Shown here: positions 23,485-31,705 of the stretch, piece after piece
Numbering within the stretch: position 1 is the stretch's first letter
How the letters are laid out: every line of letters starts with the position of its first letter
Source: Nostoc sp. UCD121
GTDB lineage: Bacteria; Cyanobacteriota; Cyanobacteriia; Cyanobacteriales; Nostocaceae
DNA: 38,313 bases
Direction of reading: 5' to 3'
NCBI RefSeq assembly: GCF_014222285.1
Contig: NZ_JACKZS010000058.1
Location: 1 to 38,313 of the forward strand
Notes under the pieces: generated by a model
What the model was told of the DNA's origin: nothing
The model's input: only the letters and a program-made list of their open reading frames with translations
Database searches by the model: none
Translations under genes and position numbers: made by a program

Positions 23485-24588
23485 ATGAATCAAAGACATT
23501 TGTGGATTATTGTTGCCCTGTCTATGGCTGTTTTGGGCATACCTTCAGTCGGTTGTACTCAAACCACCAAGGGAAATGCTCTAGCATCCCAAAAATCACC
23601 TGCCCCTGATGTGGTTAAGGTGGGAGAGTACCAATCCAGAGCAGGGAGACAAACCTTGGATGCTGTGATTACAGAAATTCATCCTCACAACATTAGAGGA
23701 CGTAAGGCGGCAACCCTTTTTATCCGAAATATACCTGTTCTCACCTTTTTGAGTTCTGTATCAAATACGAATTTTGAATCTAAAAAAGTTGGTGCAATTG
23801 GAAATACTGGGGGCGTACAAGAGTACGCCCTTATTGCTAGCAATTCACCAAAGGCACTGAATGCTGACCACGTAACAGATGTGAGTAACCAGATTAGCTC
23901 CTCTGACAATGACCCGGTTCAGATAGCTGGTGTAGTAGCAGCTAAGATCAACCAGTTGAATCGGGAAAGTGTAGACGGCAGTAAAATTACCGTCAGTTGG
24001 AAAGCAGGGGAAAAATCTAATGCCAATCAAGCACAAAACAAAAGCGCTCCCTCCCAGCAAGATGGCGATCGCTATGTAATCAAAATTAATGGCGAAGAAT
24101 TGGTCGAAATCAACGAAGGTACGCGACTAGCTGATAGCACCAACAACCTGGCGCAAGATGCGTTGCAAGCAACCAATCGTCTGCGGAGGCTACTAGGTAA
24201 TGCGTCTCCCTTAAAAGAGATTGCGAATTTACCAGTGCGTTCGCAAATAGCAATGCCTAAGCTGCCTCAACAGGTTGCCGTTGGAGTAGTGCGATCCACC
24301 TTGAGAGGTATAGCTTCTTTTTATGGCTATGACTTTGCTGGTAATCGCACGGCTAGCGGTCAGAGATTTAATCCAGAAGCAATGACTGCCGCTCATCGCA
24401 GCTTACCCTTTGGAACAAAAGTCCGTGTAACCAACACCCGCAACGGTCGCTCCGTAGTACTGCGAATTAATGACCGAGGCCCATTCATTCGGGGTCGAGT
24501 CATTGACGTATCTACTGGCGCGGCTCGAATTTTGGGAATGATGGGTAGTGGTGTTGCACCAGTACATATTGAAGTTTTGGGAAAATAA
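23485..24588 (+). CDS. RlpA-like lipoprotein with C-terminal double-psi beta-barrel (septal lytic transglycosylase family)
   Basis: 367 aa. A short signal peptide ends in a lipobox-like VGC (Cys24), so a lipoprotein is likely. Residues 30-265 are a low-conservation region typical of cyanobacterial RlpA-like proteins, with VITEIHPHNIRGRKAATLFI and, later, INGEELVEIN. The RlpA domain is at about 275-365: GIASFYGYDFAGNRTASG, FNPEAMTAAHRSLPFGTKV, and INDRGPFIRGRVIDVS with the conserved Asp330. RlpA proteins cut denuded glycan strands at septa; in filamentous cyanobacteria they may act on the wall between cells (inference). No SPOR domain is present. Confidence 0.85.
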   Translation: MNQRHLWIIVALSMAVLGIPSVGCTQTTKGNALASQKSPAPDVVKVGEYQSRAGRQTLDAVITEIHPHNIRGRKAATLFIRNIPVLTFLSSVSNTNFESKKVGAIGNTGGVQEYALIASNSPKALNADHVTDVSNQISSSDNDPVQIAGVVAAKINQLNRESVDGSKITVSWKAGEKSNANQAQNKSAPSQQDGDRYVIKINGEELVEINEGTRLADSTNNLAQDALQATNRLRRLLGNASPLKEIANLPVRSQIAMPKLPQQVAVGVVRSTLRGIASFYGYDFAGNRTASGQRFNPEAMTAAHRSLPFGTKVRVTNTRNGRSVVLRINDRGPFIRGRVIDVSTGAARILGMMGSGVAPVHIEVLGK

Positions 24589-24601
24589 TCAAGTAGGTTA
24601 C

Positions 24602-24660
24602 AGGGAACAGGGGACAGGGGACAGATTATTCCCTATCACCTGTCACCTGTCACCTATAAC
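24602..24660. repeat. Heptameric short tandem repeats (GGGGACA and TCACCTG)
   Basis: Copies of GGGGACA (24609-24624) are followed by copies of TCACCTG (24636-24653), between rlpA and panC-cmk. STRR type. Confidence 0.75.
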
Positions 24661-24781
24661 CTTTCCCCTAAACCCAATTCAAGTTCCGTATCACTTAATT
24701 CCCCTAGTTCAATCAACTCTTCCCTCTGTTTCAGATATAAACTAACGGGGGAGGGATCGATAAGAACTAGGGGTATTTTTT

Positions 24782-26383
24782 GTGCGCCTGCTGACAACAG
24801 TCGCAGCTTTACGCTGCTATTTAACTAAACGCTGCTCAGAAAACAAGCTGATTGCGGTTACTGAGGATCTAAGACTAGATGAGATAACTGGCTGGTATCA
24901 GACGGCAGTCGGTCTAGTGCCAACGATGGGGAATTTGCATCAAGGTCATTTAAGCTTGATCCAACGGGCGCGGCAAGAAAATTCTACGGTGATTGTGAGT
25001 ATTTTCGTCAATCCCCTGCAATTTGCTCCCAACGAGGATTACCAACGCTACCCCCGGACTTTAGAGCAAGACCAAAAACTTTGCGAACAAGCTGGGGTAG
25101 ATGCGATTTTTGCACCGACTCCTGAAGAGATGGCAGTTCCCCAGAAGAGTATACAAGAATCAAAGGTTACACAAGTTATACCCCCATCTGCTATGATGAC
25201 AGGCTTGTGTGGTCGTTCTCGCCTGGATCACTTTCAAGGTGTCGCTACGATTGTTACCAAGCTTTTCAACTTGGTACAGCCTGACCGTGCCTACTTTGGT
25301 CAAAAGGATGGTCAGCAACTGGCAATTATTAAACGCTTAGTAGCTGACTTAAATTTGCCAGTAGAAATTGTTGCTTGTCCAACAGTGCGGGAAGCGTCGG
25401 GTCTTGCCTTCAGTTCTCGTAATCAATATTTGACTGCAACGGCAAAAGAACAAGCGGCAGCATTATATCGCGGCTTGCAACGGGCTGAAGCTGCATTCAT
25501 TGCAGGCGATCGCAATAGCAACAAGTTGATAGCAGTGGTACAGCAAGAAGTGGCAATGGTCAGCACAATTTTAGTGGAATATATTGAATTAGTTGAACCG
25601 ACTACGTTGATGTCTTTAGAAAAAGTTGAGGAGGAAGGAATGTTGGCGATCGCAGCTCGTCTTGGTTCTACACGTTTGATTGACAATATTATCTTGCGCG
25701 ATCGTCAACCCATCATCGCCATTGATGGCCCAGCCGGGGCTGGAAAATCTACAGTGGCGCGGCAAGTGGCAGCAAACTTAGGTTTAGTCTATTTAGATAC
25801 AGGAGCAATGTACCGTGCTGTCACTTGGCTTGTACTAGAAAAGGGGATTGCTATTGATGATGAGTGTGCGATCGCTGAATTAACTAACCTGTGTAAAATT
25901 GAACTTACTCCTACCCAGGATTTACAATCGTCCGTGCGGGTTTGGATTAACGGTACTGATGTTACCCAGGTAATTCGCACCATTGAGGTAACATCTCTTG
26001 TATCTGCGATCGCAGCCCAAAGCGCTGTCCGTCAAGCACTGGTTAAACAACAGCAAAGCTGGGGTAAAAAAGGTGGTTTAGTAGCTGAAGGGCGAGACAT
26101 CGGTACTCACGTCTTCCCCGATGCCGAAGTGAAAATCTTCTTAACCGCTTCTGTGAGTGAACGCGCCCGTCGCCGCCAGGAAGACTTTCACAAACAAGGT
26201 CAATCCGAAATCAATTTAGAGCAGCTAGAACGGGATATTGCCGAACGTGACTGGAAAGATAGTACCCGCAAAGTTTCACCTTTGCAAAAAGCAGCAGATG
26301 CGATCGAAGTTAAAACCGATGGTTTGGATGTGTCTGAAGTCACAGCACAAATTGTTAACTATTACCAGCAGCGTTTATCTTAG
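24782..26383 (+). CDS. panC-cmk: Bifunctional pantoate--beta-alanine ligase / cytidylate kinase
   Basis: A 533-aa fusion found in cyanobacteria. Residues 1 to about 305 are PanC, which makes pantothenate: LVPTMGNLHQGHLSL (46-59, HIGH-type), FVNPLQFAPNEDY, YFGQKDGQQ (171-179) and SSRNQYL. Residues about 310-533 are CMP kinase: IDGPAGAGKSTVARQ (P loop 316-323), YLDTGAMYRAVTW, AEGRDIGTHVFPDA and the C-terminal SERARRRQ. The GTG at 24782 begins the expected MRLLTTVAAL sequence with AGGGG upstream. The join links coenzyme A and pyrimidine pathways only by gene fusion; the two activities are not known to channel. It is a single-gene unit. Confidence 0.95.
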   Translation: MRLLTTVAALRCYLTKRCSENKLIAVTEDLRLDEITGWYQTAVGLVPTMGNLHQGHLSLIQRARQENSTVIVSIFVNPLQFAPNEDYQRYPRTLEQDQKLCEQAGVDAIFAPTPEEMAVPQKSIQESKVTQVIPPSAMMTGLCGRSRLDHFQGVATIVTKLFNLVQPDRAYFGQKDGQQLAIIKRLVADLNLPVEIVACPTVREASGLAFSSRNQYLTATAKEQAAALYRGLQRAEAAFIAGDRNSNKLIAVVQQEVAMVSTILVEYIELVEPTTLMSLEKVEEEGMLAIAARLGSTRLIDNIILRDRQPIIAIDGPAGAGKSTVARQVAANLGLVYLDTGAMYRAVTWLVLEKGIAIDDECAIAELTNLCKIELTPTQDLQSSVRVWINGTDVTQVIRTIEVTSLVSAIAAQSAVRQALVKQQQSWGKKGGLVAEGRDIGTHVFPDAEVKIFLTASVSERARRRQEDFHKQGQSEINLEQLERDIAERDWKDSTRKVSPLQKAADAIEVKTDGLDVSEVTAQIVNYYQQRLS

Positions 26384-26421
26384 TGGTAATTATCGCTATT
26401 CACTGTTAGCTTTTTAGTTTC

Positions 26422-26461
26422 AAAGGGTGGTGGGTGAGCGATTATTCACTTACCATCCTTT
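26422..26461 (+). terminator. Stem-loop after panC-cmk
   Basis: AAAGGGTGGTGGGTGA (26422-26437) can pair over all 16 positions with TCACTTACCATCCTTT (26446-26461), counting three G-U pairs, around an 8-nt loop. It lies 38 bp after the stop codon. The U tract is missing, so it may stabilise the mRNA end or terminate inefficiently. The rest of 26384-26868 shows no gene; the sodB promoter should lie there. Confidence 0.5.
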
Positions 26462-26868
26462 CAAATGAAATAGATAATTTAACTATTGACTCAAAATCAA
26501 GCTTTATTCAAGAACCACTACAATATTATTTTTGAAATATTAAATTATCTCGCTTCCGACTTATTTTTGGTATTGCAATTAATCCTACTAAAGATAGAAG
26601 CATAAAGGCTTTAATTCCTAAATGCTAATTATTATATTGGCCTTTCGCTACGAGATATTAGCCATTTTTATTTATAATCGTGGATTTCTAGCGATTTGAC
26701 TTATCACCCAAGTACTTTGTTTTCGTCTTCACTTTGGTAGTAGAATGACGATGTTAAGTTTTATGTTTCATCATTAAAGACATAAAACCTCAAAAATAAA
26801 AGCTGTTAATTTCCCAAGCTTCTGCAATAGCTTAAAACTGGAAACCGGTAAAGAGAGGATTTGACACA

Positions 26869-27471
26869 ATGGCATTTGTACAGGCTCCGCTACCCTTCGA
26901 CATTAATGCTTTAGAGCCAAATGGCATGAAAGCTGAAACTTTCGAGTATCACTATGGTAAGCATCACAAAGCTTATGTAGACAACCTCAACAAGCTCACT
27001 GAAGGTACAGAACTTGCTGATAAGTCTCTAGAAGAGGTGATCAAAACTTCCTTCCAAGACTCCTCTAAGGCGGGAATCTTCAACAACGCTGCTCAAGTTT
27101 GGAACCACACCTTCTTCTGGAATTCCTTGAAACCGAATGGTGGCGGCGCACCCACCGGCGATCTCGCAGCCAAGATTGATAAAGATTTTGGCAGCTTCGA
27201 CAAATTCAAAGAAGAGTTTTCTAACGCCGCTGCAACTCAATTTGGCAGTGGGTGGTCTTGGCTGATTGATGATGGTGGTACGCTGAAGGTGATCAAAACA
27301 CCAAATGCAGAAAACCCTCTAGCTCATGGTAAGAAAGCACTCCTAACCTTGGATGTTTGGGAACACGCTTACTACATTGACTACAGAAACGCTCGTCCAG
27401 CGTTCATCAAGAATTTCCTAGATAACTTGGTTAACTGGGACTTTGCTGCTGAAAACTTGGCTAAAGCTTAA
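26869..27471 (+). CDS. sodB: Iron superoxide dismutase
   Basis: A 200-aa cytosolic superoxide dismutase. The four metal ligands are visible: His28 in YHYGKHH, His80 in WNHTFFW, and Asp162 and His166 in LDVWEHAYYIDY. Gln76 in AAQVWNH, near the metal, and the start FVQAPLPF indicate the iron rather than the manganese type. No signal peptide is present. GAGAGG lies upstream of the ATG. A strong terminator follows at 27558, so it is probably monocistronic. Confidence 0.96.
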   Translation: MAFVQAPLPFDINALEPNGMKAETFEYHYGKHHKAYVDNLNKLTEGTELADKSLEEVIKTSFQDSSKAGIFNNAAQVWNHTFFWNSLKPNGGGAPTGDLAAKIDKDFGSFDKFKEEFSNAAATQFGSGWSWLIDDGGTLKVIKTPNAENPLAHGKKALLTLDVWEHAYYIDYRNARPAFIKNFLDNLVNWDFAAENLAKA

Positions 27472-27557
27472 TTAATTGCTGGTTCAAACTGAGTGCGATG
27501 CTTCTTAGTAAGCTGCTCCATAACTTAATTTCCAAAAGTTGAAGCAGAAAGCCCACC

Positions 27558-27601
27558 AGAAAAGGGAGAAATTCTTTTTAGTTTCTCCCTTTTCTGCTTT
27601 T
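27558..27601 (+). terminator. Rho-independent terminator of sodB
   Basis: AGAAAAGGGAGAAA (27558-27571) and its exact complement TTTCTCCCTTTTCT (27582-27595) form a 14-bp stem with a 10-nt loop, followed by GCTTTT. It lies about 85 bp after the sodB stop codon. Confidence 0.75.
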
Positions 27602-27769
27602 CAGTAGTGGGACGGGCATCGTCTGAATAAAAGTACTGGCATGAAAATCAAAATTAGGGCTTGTGCATTGACAAATAAGATCAAATATAAAAACCTGAAA
27701 CCAAGTATTGACTTTATGCACAAAATGATTTTTTTGTACAGTGTGTAATTCCTAAAAATATAAAACATT

Positions 27770-27976
27770 ATGGATAGCAAAGAACTAGCGCAATACATCG
27801 AAGCAACAAATAGCATCACTAAACCTTGGGTATTGGTACAACTGCGCCTCAAGAAATTGCAAGAGCGTCGAGCCACCCTTACAAACGATGTCTACACCAA
27901 AGAATTAGAAGATATTTACCAAGACCTGATGAATTTAGGTGAATGGTGGCGCGGTATTGAAGATGAGGTATTTTAA
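27770..27976 (+). CDS. Small conserved-type hypothetical protein
   Basis: 68 aa, mostly alpha-helical by composition: KELAQYIEATNSITKPWVLV, then LRLKKLQERRATL and a C-terminal LEDIYQDLMNLGEWWRGIED. The Trp pair and the regular charge pattern argue for a real folded small protein rather than a chance frame. No signal peptide or cysteine is seen. The ATG has no clear ribosome binding site. I do not recognise a function; it could be a binding partner or regulator of unknown type. Confidence 0.6.
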   Translation: MDSKELAQYIEATNSITKPWVLVQLRLKKLQERRATLTNDVYTKELEDIYQDLMNLGEWWRGIEDEVF

Positions 27977-27990
27977 AGTGAGGAGTTATA

Positions 27991-28068
27991 AGACGCGATT
28001 AATTGCGTCTGTACAAGAGTCATGACCCTAACCCCTAACCCCTAACTCCTAACTCCTAACTCCTAACT
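27991..28068. repeat. AGACGCGAT palindrome followed by CTAACTC heptamers
   Basis: The palindrome AGACGCGATTAATTGCGTCT (27991-28010) matches one at 34566-34585 that differs only at the centre. It is followed by tandem CCTAACC/CCTAACT heptamers (28026-28068) ending 15 bp before the next start codon. Both are dispersed cyanobacterial repeat types. Confidence 0.75.
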
Positions 28069-28082
28069 TAAAAGACAACCTG

Positions 28083-29219
28083 ATGCCTCAAGCTCTCGAT
28101 CAAGTCGATTATGATACTCTCGATGCCGCTAAAAGACGCTTCATCGAAGCTGCAAAACGCACACTTACCTTTGCAAGTGCCTATGGTACCGTCCCCGCGT
28201 CGGGTCTTGGAGCAAGTGCTAACGCTTTCAGCTTCAACCTCGCTCCATTTATTCAAGCGGGCGCTCCAGAACTTTCTCTAACACTCGTCCCTGAAGGACT
28301 AGGAACGGCAGACGATACCCGCCCTGATGACCTTTCAGAAGAAGAACTTCGGCGATTTTGGTGGAATATCGGTATCAAGATGATCTCGTGTTTGACAAAC
28401 GACGCGGCAACATCAGGGATGCAGACTCTACTTCTTGGTCTTTATCTGCCATCAAGTACTCCTGAAACGATCTTTACCCCCGCTTTCCTTGATGGGTTTC
28501 TGGATGGAGTCGTTGAGGGCTGCAAACGAGTAGGGTGTGTCTATCTCTCAGGGGAAACTCCTCAACTGAAAACTAAGATGATTCCAGGCCGGCTCGACAT
28601 TGCGGGTTCGGTTTTTGGTGTGATGCCGCCTGGTGTCGCTCCTATTGATAGCTCGCGTCTGGATGCCGGAAATACTATTGTTCTTGTTGAGAGTTCTGGC
28701 CCCCATGAGAACGGGTTTACCCCATTGCGAAAGCTTACTGAGTCTCTTCCTGATGGCTATAGAACAAAACTTCCGAGTGGGCAAGAGTTTTGGGAAGCGA
28801 TGAATGCTGCGTCGTATCTCTACACGCCACTTGTACAGGCGGTGCTTGGCGAAGGAATTCGCCCCACTGCGATGGAAAATATCACTGGTCATGGTTGGCA
28901 GAAACTGATGCGGTCGGTGAAGCCACTTCGGTACGTCATCGAAACAATGCTCCCAGTGCCGGAGATATTTACTTTTGTCGAGGGTCATCTTGAGGGCGGG
29001 GCAGAGACGATGCTTTCCGTGTTCAATTACGGAGCCGGATTTGCATTCTATACGGAATCTGAGCAGGATGCAGAAAGGATTGTTATCCTCGCAAGAGAAC
29101 ATCAGCTAACTGCTGTGATTGCCGGCAAGGTTGAAGCGTCCCTTAGCCGCGAGGTGGTAATAGAACCGCTTGGGGTGACGTTGAAGGGAGATTCTTTTGG
29201 AATTGCGCGGGGAGTATAA
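28083..29219 (+). CDS. AIR synthase-like (PurM-related) protein of divergent type
   Basis: 378 aa with the PurM/AIR synthase ATP-binding fold: the N-terminal block VDYDTLDAAKRRFIEAAKRT, GRLDIAGSVFGV (compare the DLAGxxVG of PurM), ESSGPHENGFTPLRK (the SGxHxNGxxLxR signature), ENITGHGWQKLMR and SVFNYGAGFAFY (FNxGxGM in PurM). The DGVGTK motif of true PurM is replaced by PEGLGTADD, so activity as the purine enzyme is doubtful. The gene has no HIP1 octamer and the stretches I counted were near 50 percent G+C against about 40 percent in neighbours, suggesting horizontal gain. Such PurM-like proteins also occur outside purine synthesis. No neighbouring gene helps fix its role. Confidence 0.75.
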   Translation: MPQALDQVDYDTLDAAKRRFIEAAKRTLTFASAYGTVPASGLGASANAFSFNLAPFIQAGAPELSLTLVPEGLGTADDTRPDDLSEEELRRFWWNIGIKMISCLTNDAATSGMQTLLLGLYLPSSTPETIFTPAFLDGFLDGVVEGCKRVGCVYLSGETPQLKTKMIPGRLDIAGSVFGVMPPGVAPIDSSRLDAGNTIVLVESSGPHENGFTPLRKLTESLPDGYRTKLPSGQEFWEAMNAASYLYTPLVQAVLGEGIRPTAMENITGHGWQKLMRSVKPLRYVIETMLPVPEIFTFVEGHLEGGAETMLSVFNYGAGFAFYTESEQDAERIVILAREHQLTAVIAGKVEASLSREVVIEPLGVTLKGDSFGIARGV

Positions 29220-29704
29220 TCAGCCGCAAGCGTAGGCATAGCCCGTCGTAGACATCGCTAGTTTGTGGAGAGCTATTATAAACTCACTTATGCGGTGCCT
29301 GCGGCGGGCTCCGCCTAAACTGAAGTCATTACTAGATGAAATAAAGCTTAGTATAATTACTGCTATTTCTGTTTTTTTAACACGTGATATATATTTAAAT
29401 CTCAGACTGATTCGAGAAAATTATTCTCCTAAGCCTTTAAAAGCAAGCTATTTAGCATAAATAGTATAGGCGTATTTATAAAATTTTATATGCAATATTT
29501 TTTACTACTTACATTTAAAGTAGTTCAAACTACCCATGACTACTGAGGTTAAGATTTGCTAACGTAGTCTTAACATATTGAAAAATTTGCTGAAAAAGCT
29601 GAGAAAGTAGCCACCAATACACTAATTTACAGTGTTGGAAATTTCTCATCTGTAAATAGGGCGTTTTAGTGTGTTAAGGATATATATTTTTATTCGAGGG
29701 GGTT
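29220..29704. other. Repeat-bearing interval
   Basis: About 485 bp. GC-rich dispersed repeat pieces (GCGTAGGCATAGCCCG at 29230 and GCGGTGCCTGCGGCGGGCTC at 29292) occupy the first 100 bp; the rest is A+T-rich and should carry the promoter of the PHP gene, which has GGGGG just before its start. No gene is supported. Confidence 0.45.
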
Positions 29705-30391
29705 ATGGCTGTAAATTTGGCCCGGACTACTGCTTCGGCAGAACTTTTGAAGCAAGTATTCCAGAACATTGATGCATACAGTTGTCCAAGGATATTTAAC
29801 TTTCACATGCACACTGTCCACTCAGATGGCAGGTTGCAGCCGAGTGGATTGATGGAGCAGGCGATCGCTATTGGACTAAAAGGATTGGCGATCACTGACC
29901 ATCATGGCATTCTCGGCTATCAAGCGGCCCTTGCTTGGTTAGAAGATTGGAAGTGGAGTAATCCTGGTGCAACAACTCCTTACCTGTGGAGTGGCGTAGA
30001 AATCAATGCTAACCTTCTGGATATAGAAGTTCACATTTTGGCTTACGCTTTTGCTCCAGAACACCCAAGCATGAAACCCTATCTGCAAAGAAGGCCGACT
30101 ACAGGCCAAGAATATCAGGCAAGTAACGTGATTGCCGCTATTCATCAAGCTGGGGGATTGGCAGTTCTGGCTCATCCAGCCCGTTATAAGCGATCGCATT
30201 TTGACTTAATTCCAGCTGCATCCCAAAAGGGTATCGATGGTGTGGAAACTTTCTACGCCTACAATAACCCTAACCCTTGGAAACCCAGCGTATTGGAATC
30301 AGAACAAGTGCAAAAGTTGGCTGATGAATACTTTCTTCTCAATACCTGTGGTACTGACACCCACGGTTTGAGCCTGCTACAACGCTTGTAA
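29705..30391 (+). CDS. PHP-domain metal-dependent phosphoesterase
   Basis: 228 aa forming one PHP domain, a histidine-rich TIM-like barrel that binds two or three metals. The four motifs are visible: NFHMHTVHSDG (His34, His36), AITDHHG (Asp65, His66, His67), a Glu99/His110 pair (SGVEIN and VHILAY), AHPAR (His157), and GTDTHG (Asp218, His220). Relatives include the RNase AM/YciV and histidinol-phosphatase-like enzymes; it is somewhat shorter than those, lacking a C-terminal extension. A phosphoesterase acting on nucleotides or oligonucleotides is likely (inference). A terminator follows at 30414. Confidence 0.85.
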   Translation: MAVNLARTTASAELLKQVFQNIDAYSCPRIFNFHMHTVHSDGRLQPSGLMEQAIAIGLKGLAITDHHGILGYQAALAWLEDWKWSNPGATTPYLWSGVEINANLLDIEVHILAYAFAPEHPSMKPYLQRRPTTGQEYQASNVIAAIHQAGGLAVLAHPARYKRSHFDLIPAASQKGIDGVETFYAYNNPNPWKPSVLESEQVQKLADEYFLLNTCGTDTHGLSLLQRL

Positions 30392-30413
30392 AGATGAATC
30401 AATTTTTTTAAAT

Positions 30414-30447
30414 CTCCTGGTTCAATCTGCCAGGAGGTTATCTTTTT
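30414..30447 (+). terminator. Rho-independent terminator after the PHP gene
   Basis: CTCCTGG (30414-30420) and CCAGGAG (30430-30436) form a 7-bp stem with a 9-nt loop, followed by TTATCTTTTTTT. It lies 22 bp after the PHP stop and between two convergent genes; an A-rich run before the stem could let it also serve the arsH side. Confidence 0.7.
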
Positions 30448-30462
30448 TTGGATGTCCAATAG

Positions 30463-31128
30463 TTAATTGCTTTTAGAGTTAATTTCAAGAGATTGAGAAG
30501 CGATCTTGATTGTCTCTTTAGCAGCTTTTTCTTTACGTTCACTATAGCGGTCTGTGAGATAATCAACTTTGTCACGCAATAGCAAGGAAAACTTGTAAAG
30601 TTCTTCCATCACATCTATAACGCGATCGCGATAGGGTGAATCTTTCATTGTGCCGTCTTCATTAAACTCTTGATATGCTTTAGCCACCGAAGATTGATTG
30701 GGGATAGTGAACATTCGCATCCAGCGCCCAAGAATTCTTAATGTGTTGACAGCATTGAAAGACTGCGATCCACCGCTTACTTGCATGACAGCCAAAGTTC
30801 TGCCTTGAGTCGGGCGAACGGCCCCAATACTAAGCGGAATCCAGTCGATTTGGTTTTTCATTATGCCAGAAATCTGACCGTGCAGTTCTGGGCTAGACCA
30901 TACCTGTCCTTCCGACCACAGGCTTAATTCTCGCAACTCCTGCACTTTTGGGTGGGTGTCAGGTACGCTACCGTAGATTGGCAGTTCGCGTGGATCGAAA
31001 AACTTCACTTCTGCCCCAAATTCTTCAATGATGCGTGCTGCTTCTTCCGCTAAGAGACGGCTATAGGAACGCTCACGCAGGGAGCCATACAAAAACAAAA
31101 TTCTGGGCGGATGGTCGAATGTCGTCAT
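30463..31128 (-). CDS. arsH: Arsenical resistance protein ArsH (NADPH-dependent FMN reductase)
   Basis: 221 aa. ArsH is a flavodoxin-fold FMN reductase that can oxidise trivalent organoarsenicals. Seen: the phosphate-binding loop GSLRERSYSRLLAEEAARI (residues about 15-33), FDPRELPIYG, the WSSPELHGQISGIMKNQIDW block (about 77-96) and SGGSQSFNAVNTLRILGRWM. The ATG overlaps the arsC stop by four bases (ATGA), so the two genes are translationally coupled. It is the last gene of the arsenic operon. Length is in the family range (210-250). Confidence 0.93.
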   Translation of the reverse strand: MTTFDHPPRILFLYGSLRERSYSRLLAEEAARIIEEFGAEVKFFDPRELPIYGSVPDTHPKVQELRELSLWSEGQVWSSPELHGQISGIMKNQIDWIPLSIGAVRPTQGRTLAVMQVSGGSQSFNAVNTLRILGRWMRMFTIPNQSSVAKAYQEFNEDGTMKDSPYRDRVIDVMEELYKFSLLLRDKVDYLTDRYSERKEKAAKETIKIASQSLEINSKSN

Positions 31129-31529
31129 GGTAATTGCTTATTCACAGATTCAATTAGTTGAGTCACCCGTTCTTTGATCTCATCGCGGACTCTAGGAAAA
31201 ATTTCCGGTTGTTCTGCTGGATCGTCTAACTGCCAATCTTCAAATACTTCCCGTGTAACCCACTCTGGCGGTAAATTCACGCCACAGCCACACAAAGAAA
31301 TCACTACATCAAAGTCTTGTGCTTGGAAATCACTCAGGGGTTTGGAGTGTTGATCGGTAATGTCGATACCAATTTCTTTCATAGTGGCGATCGCTTCTGG
31401 TCTGACCTGACTTGCTTCTAATCCAGAGCTAATCACTTCAATTTTTCCCTTACCAAGGGTTTTAGCAAAGCCTTCCGCCATTTGAGAACGGGCAGAATTC
31501 TTTTTACAAACAAACATCACTCGTTTCAT
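31125..31529 (-). CDS. arsC: Arsenate reductase of the Synechocystis type
   Basis: 134 aa of the low-molecular-weight phosphatase fold. The catalytic loop is VCKKNSARSQMAEG, with Cys8 and Arg14 in the C-x5-R arrangement, and a second pair Cys80-Gly-Cys82 lies in SLCGCGVNLP. This three-cysteine layout (8, 80, 82) is that of the Synechocystis enzyme, which uses glutaredoxin rather than thioredoxin. The Cys usually seen before Arg in the loop is Ala here, and it is not part of the known mechanism. It reduces arsenate to arsenite for export by ACR3 from the gene upstream. Confidence 0.92.
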   Translation of the reverse strand: MKRVMFVCKKNSARSQMAEGFAKTLGKGKIEVISSGLEASQVRPEAIATMKEIGIDITDQHSKPLSDFQAQDFDVVISLCGCGVNLPPEWVTREVFEDWQLDDPAEQPEIFPRVRDEIKERVTQLIESVNKQLP

Positions 31530-31705
31530 AATTCGATTCCCCCAATAATGTCGTTAAATTTATAAGCTGCGAGATTCAGTTGTTACGAAATATTCGTAAT
31601 TCGTAATTACATTTATGCCGTGCTGTGCTACTTATTAGAGGCAGTTCTATCAATTAAGATCAGCTACTACTTTGATTACACAATCTTTAGTTTCAAAGAT
31701 TATGA

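Noticed and set aside
28025..28068. Tandem CCTAACT units considered as a CRISPR array
   Set aside because: Units are seven bases with no spacers; this is an STRR.
28548..29102. A 184-codon minus-strand frame inside the PurM-like gene
   Set aside because: Shadow frame of a gene with clear AIR synthase motifs; no start signal or family match.
29263..29460. A 65-codon plus-strand frame before the PHP gene
   Set aside because: Its middle is encoded by a dispersed GC-rich repeat and nothing in it is recognisable.
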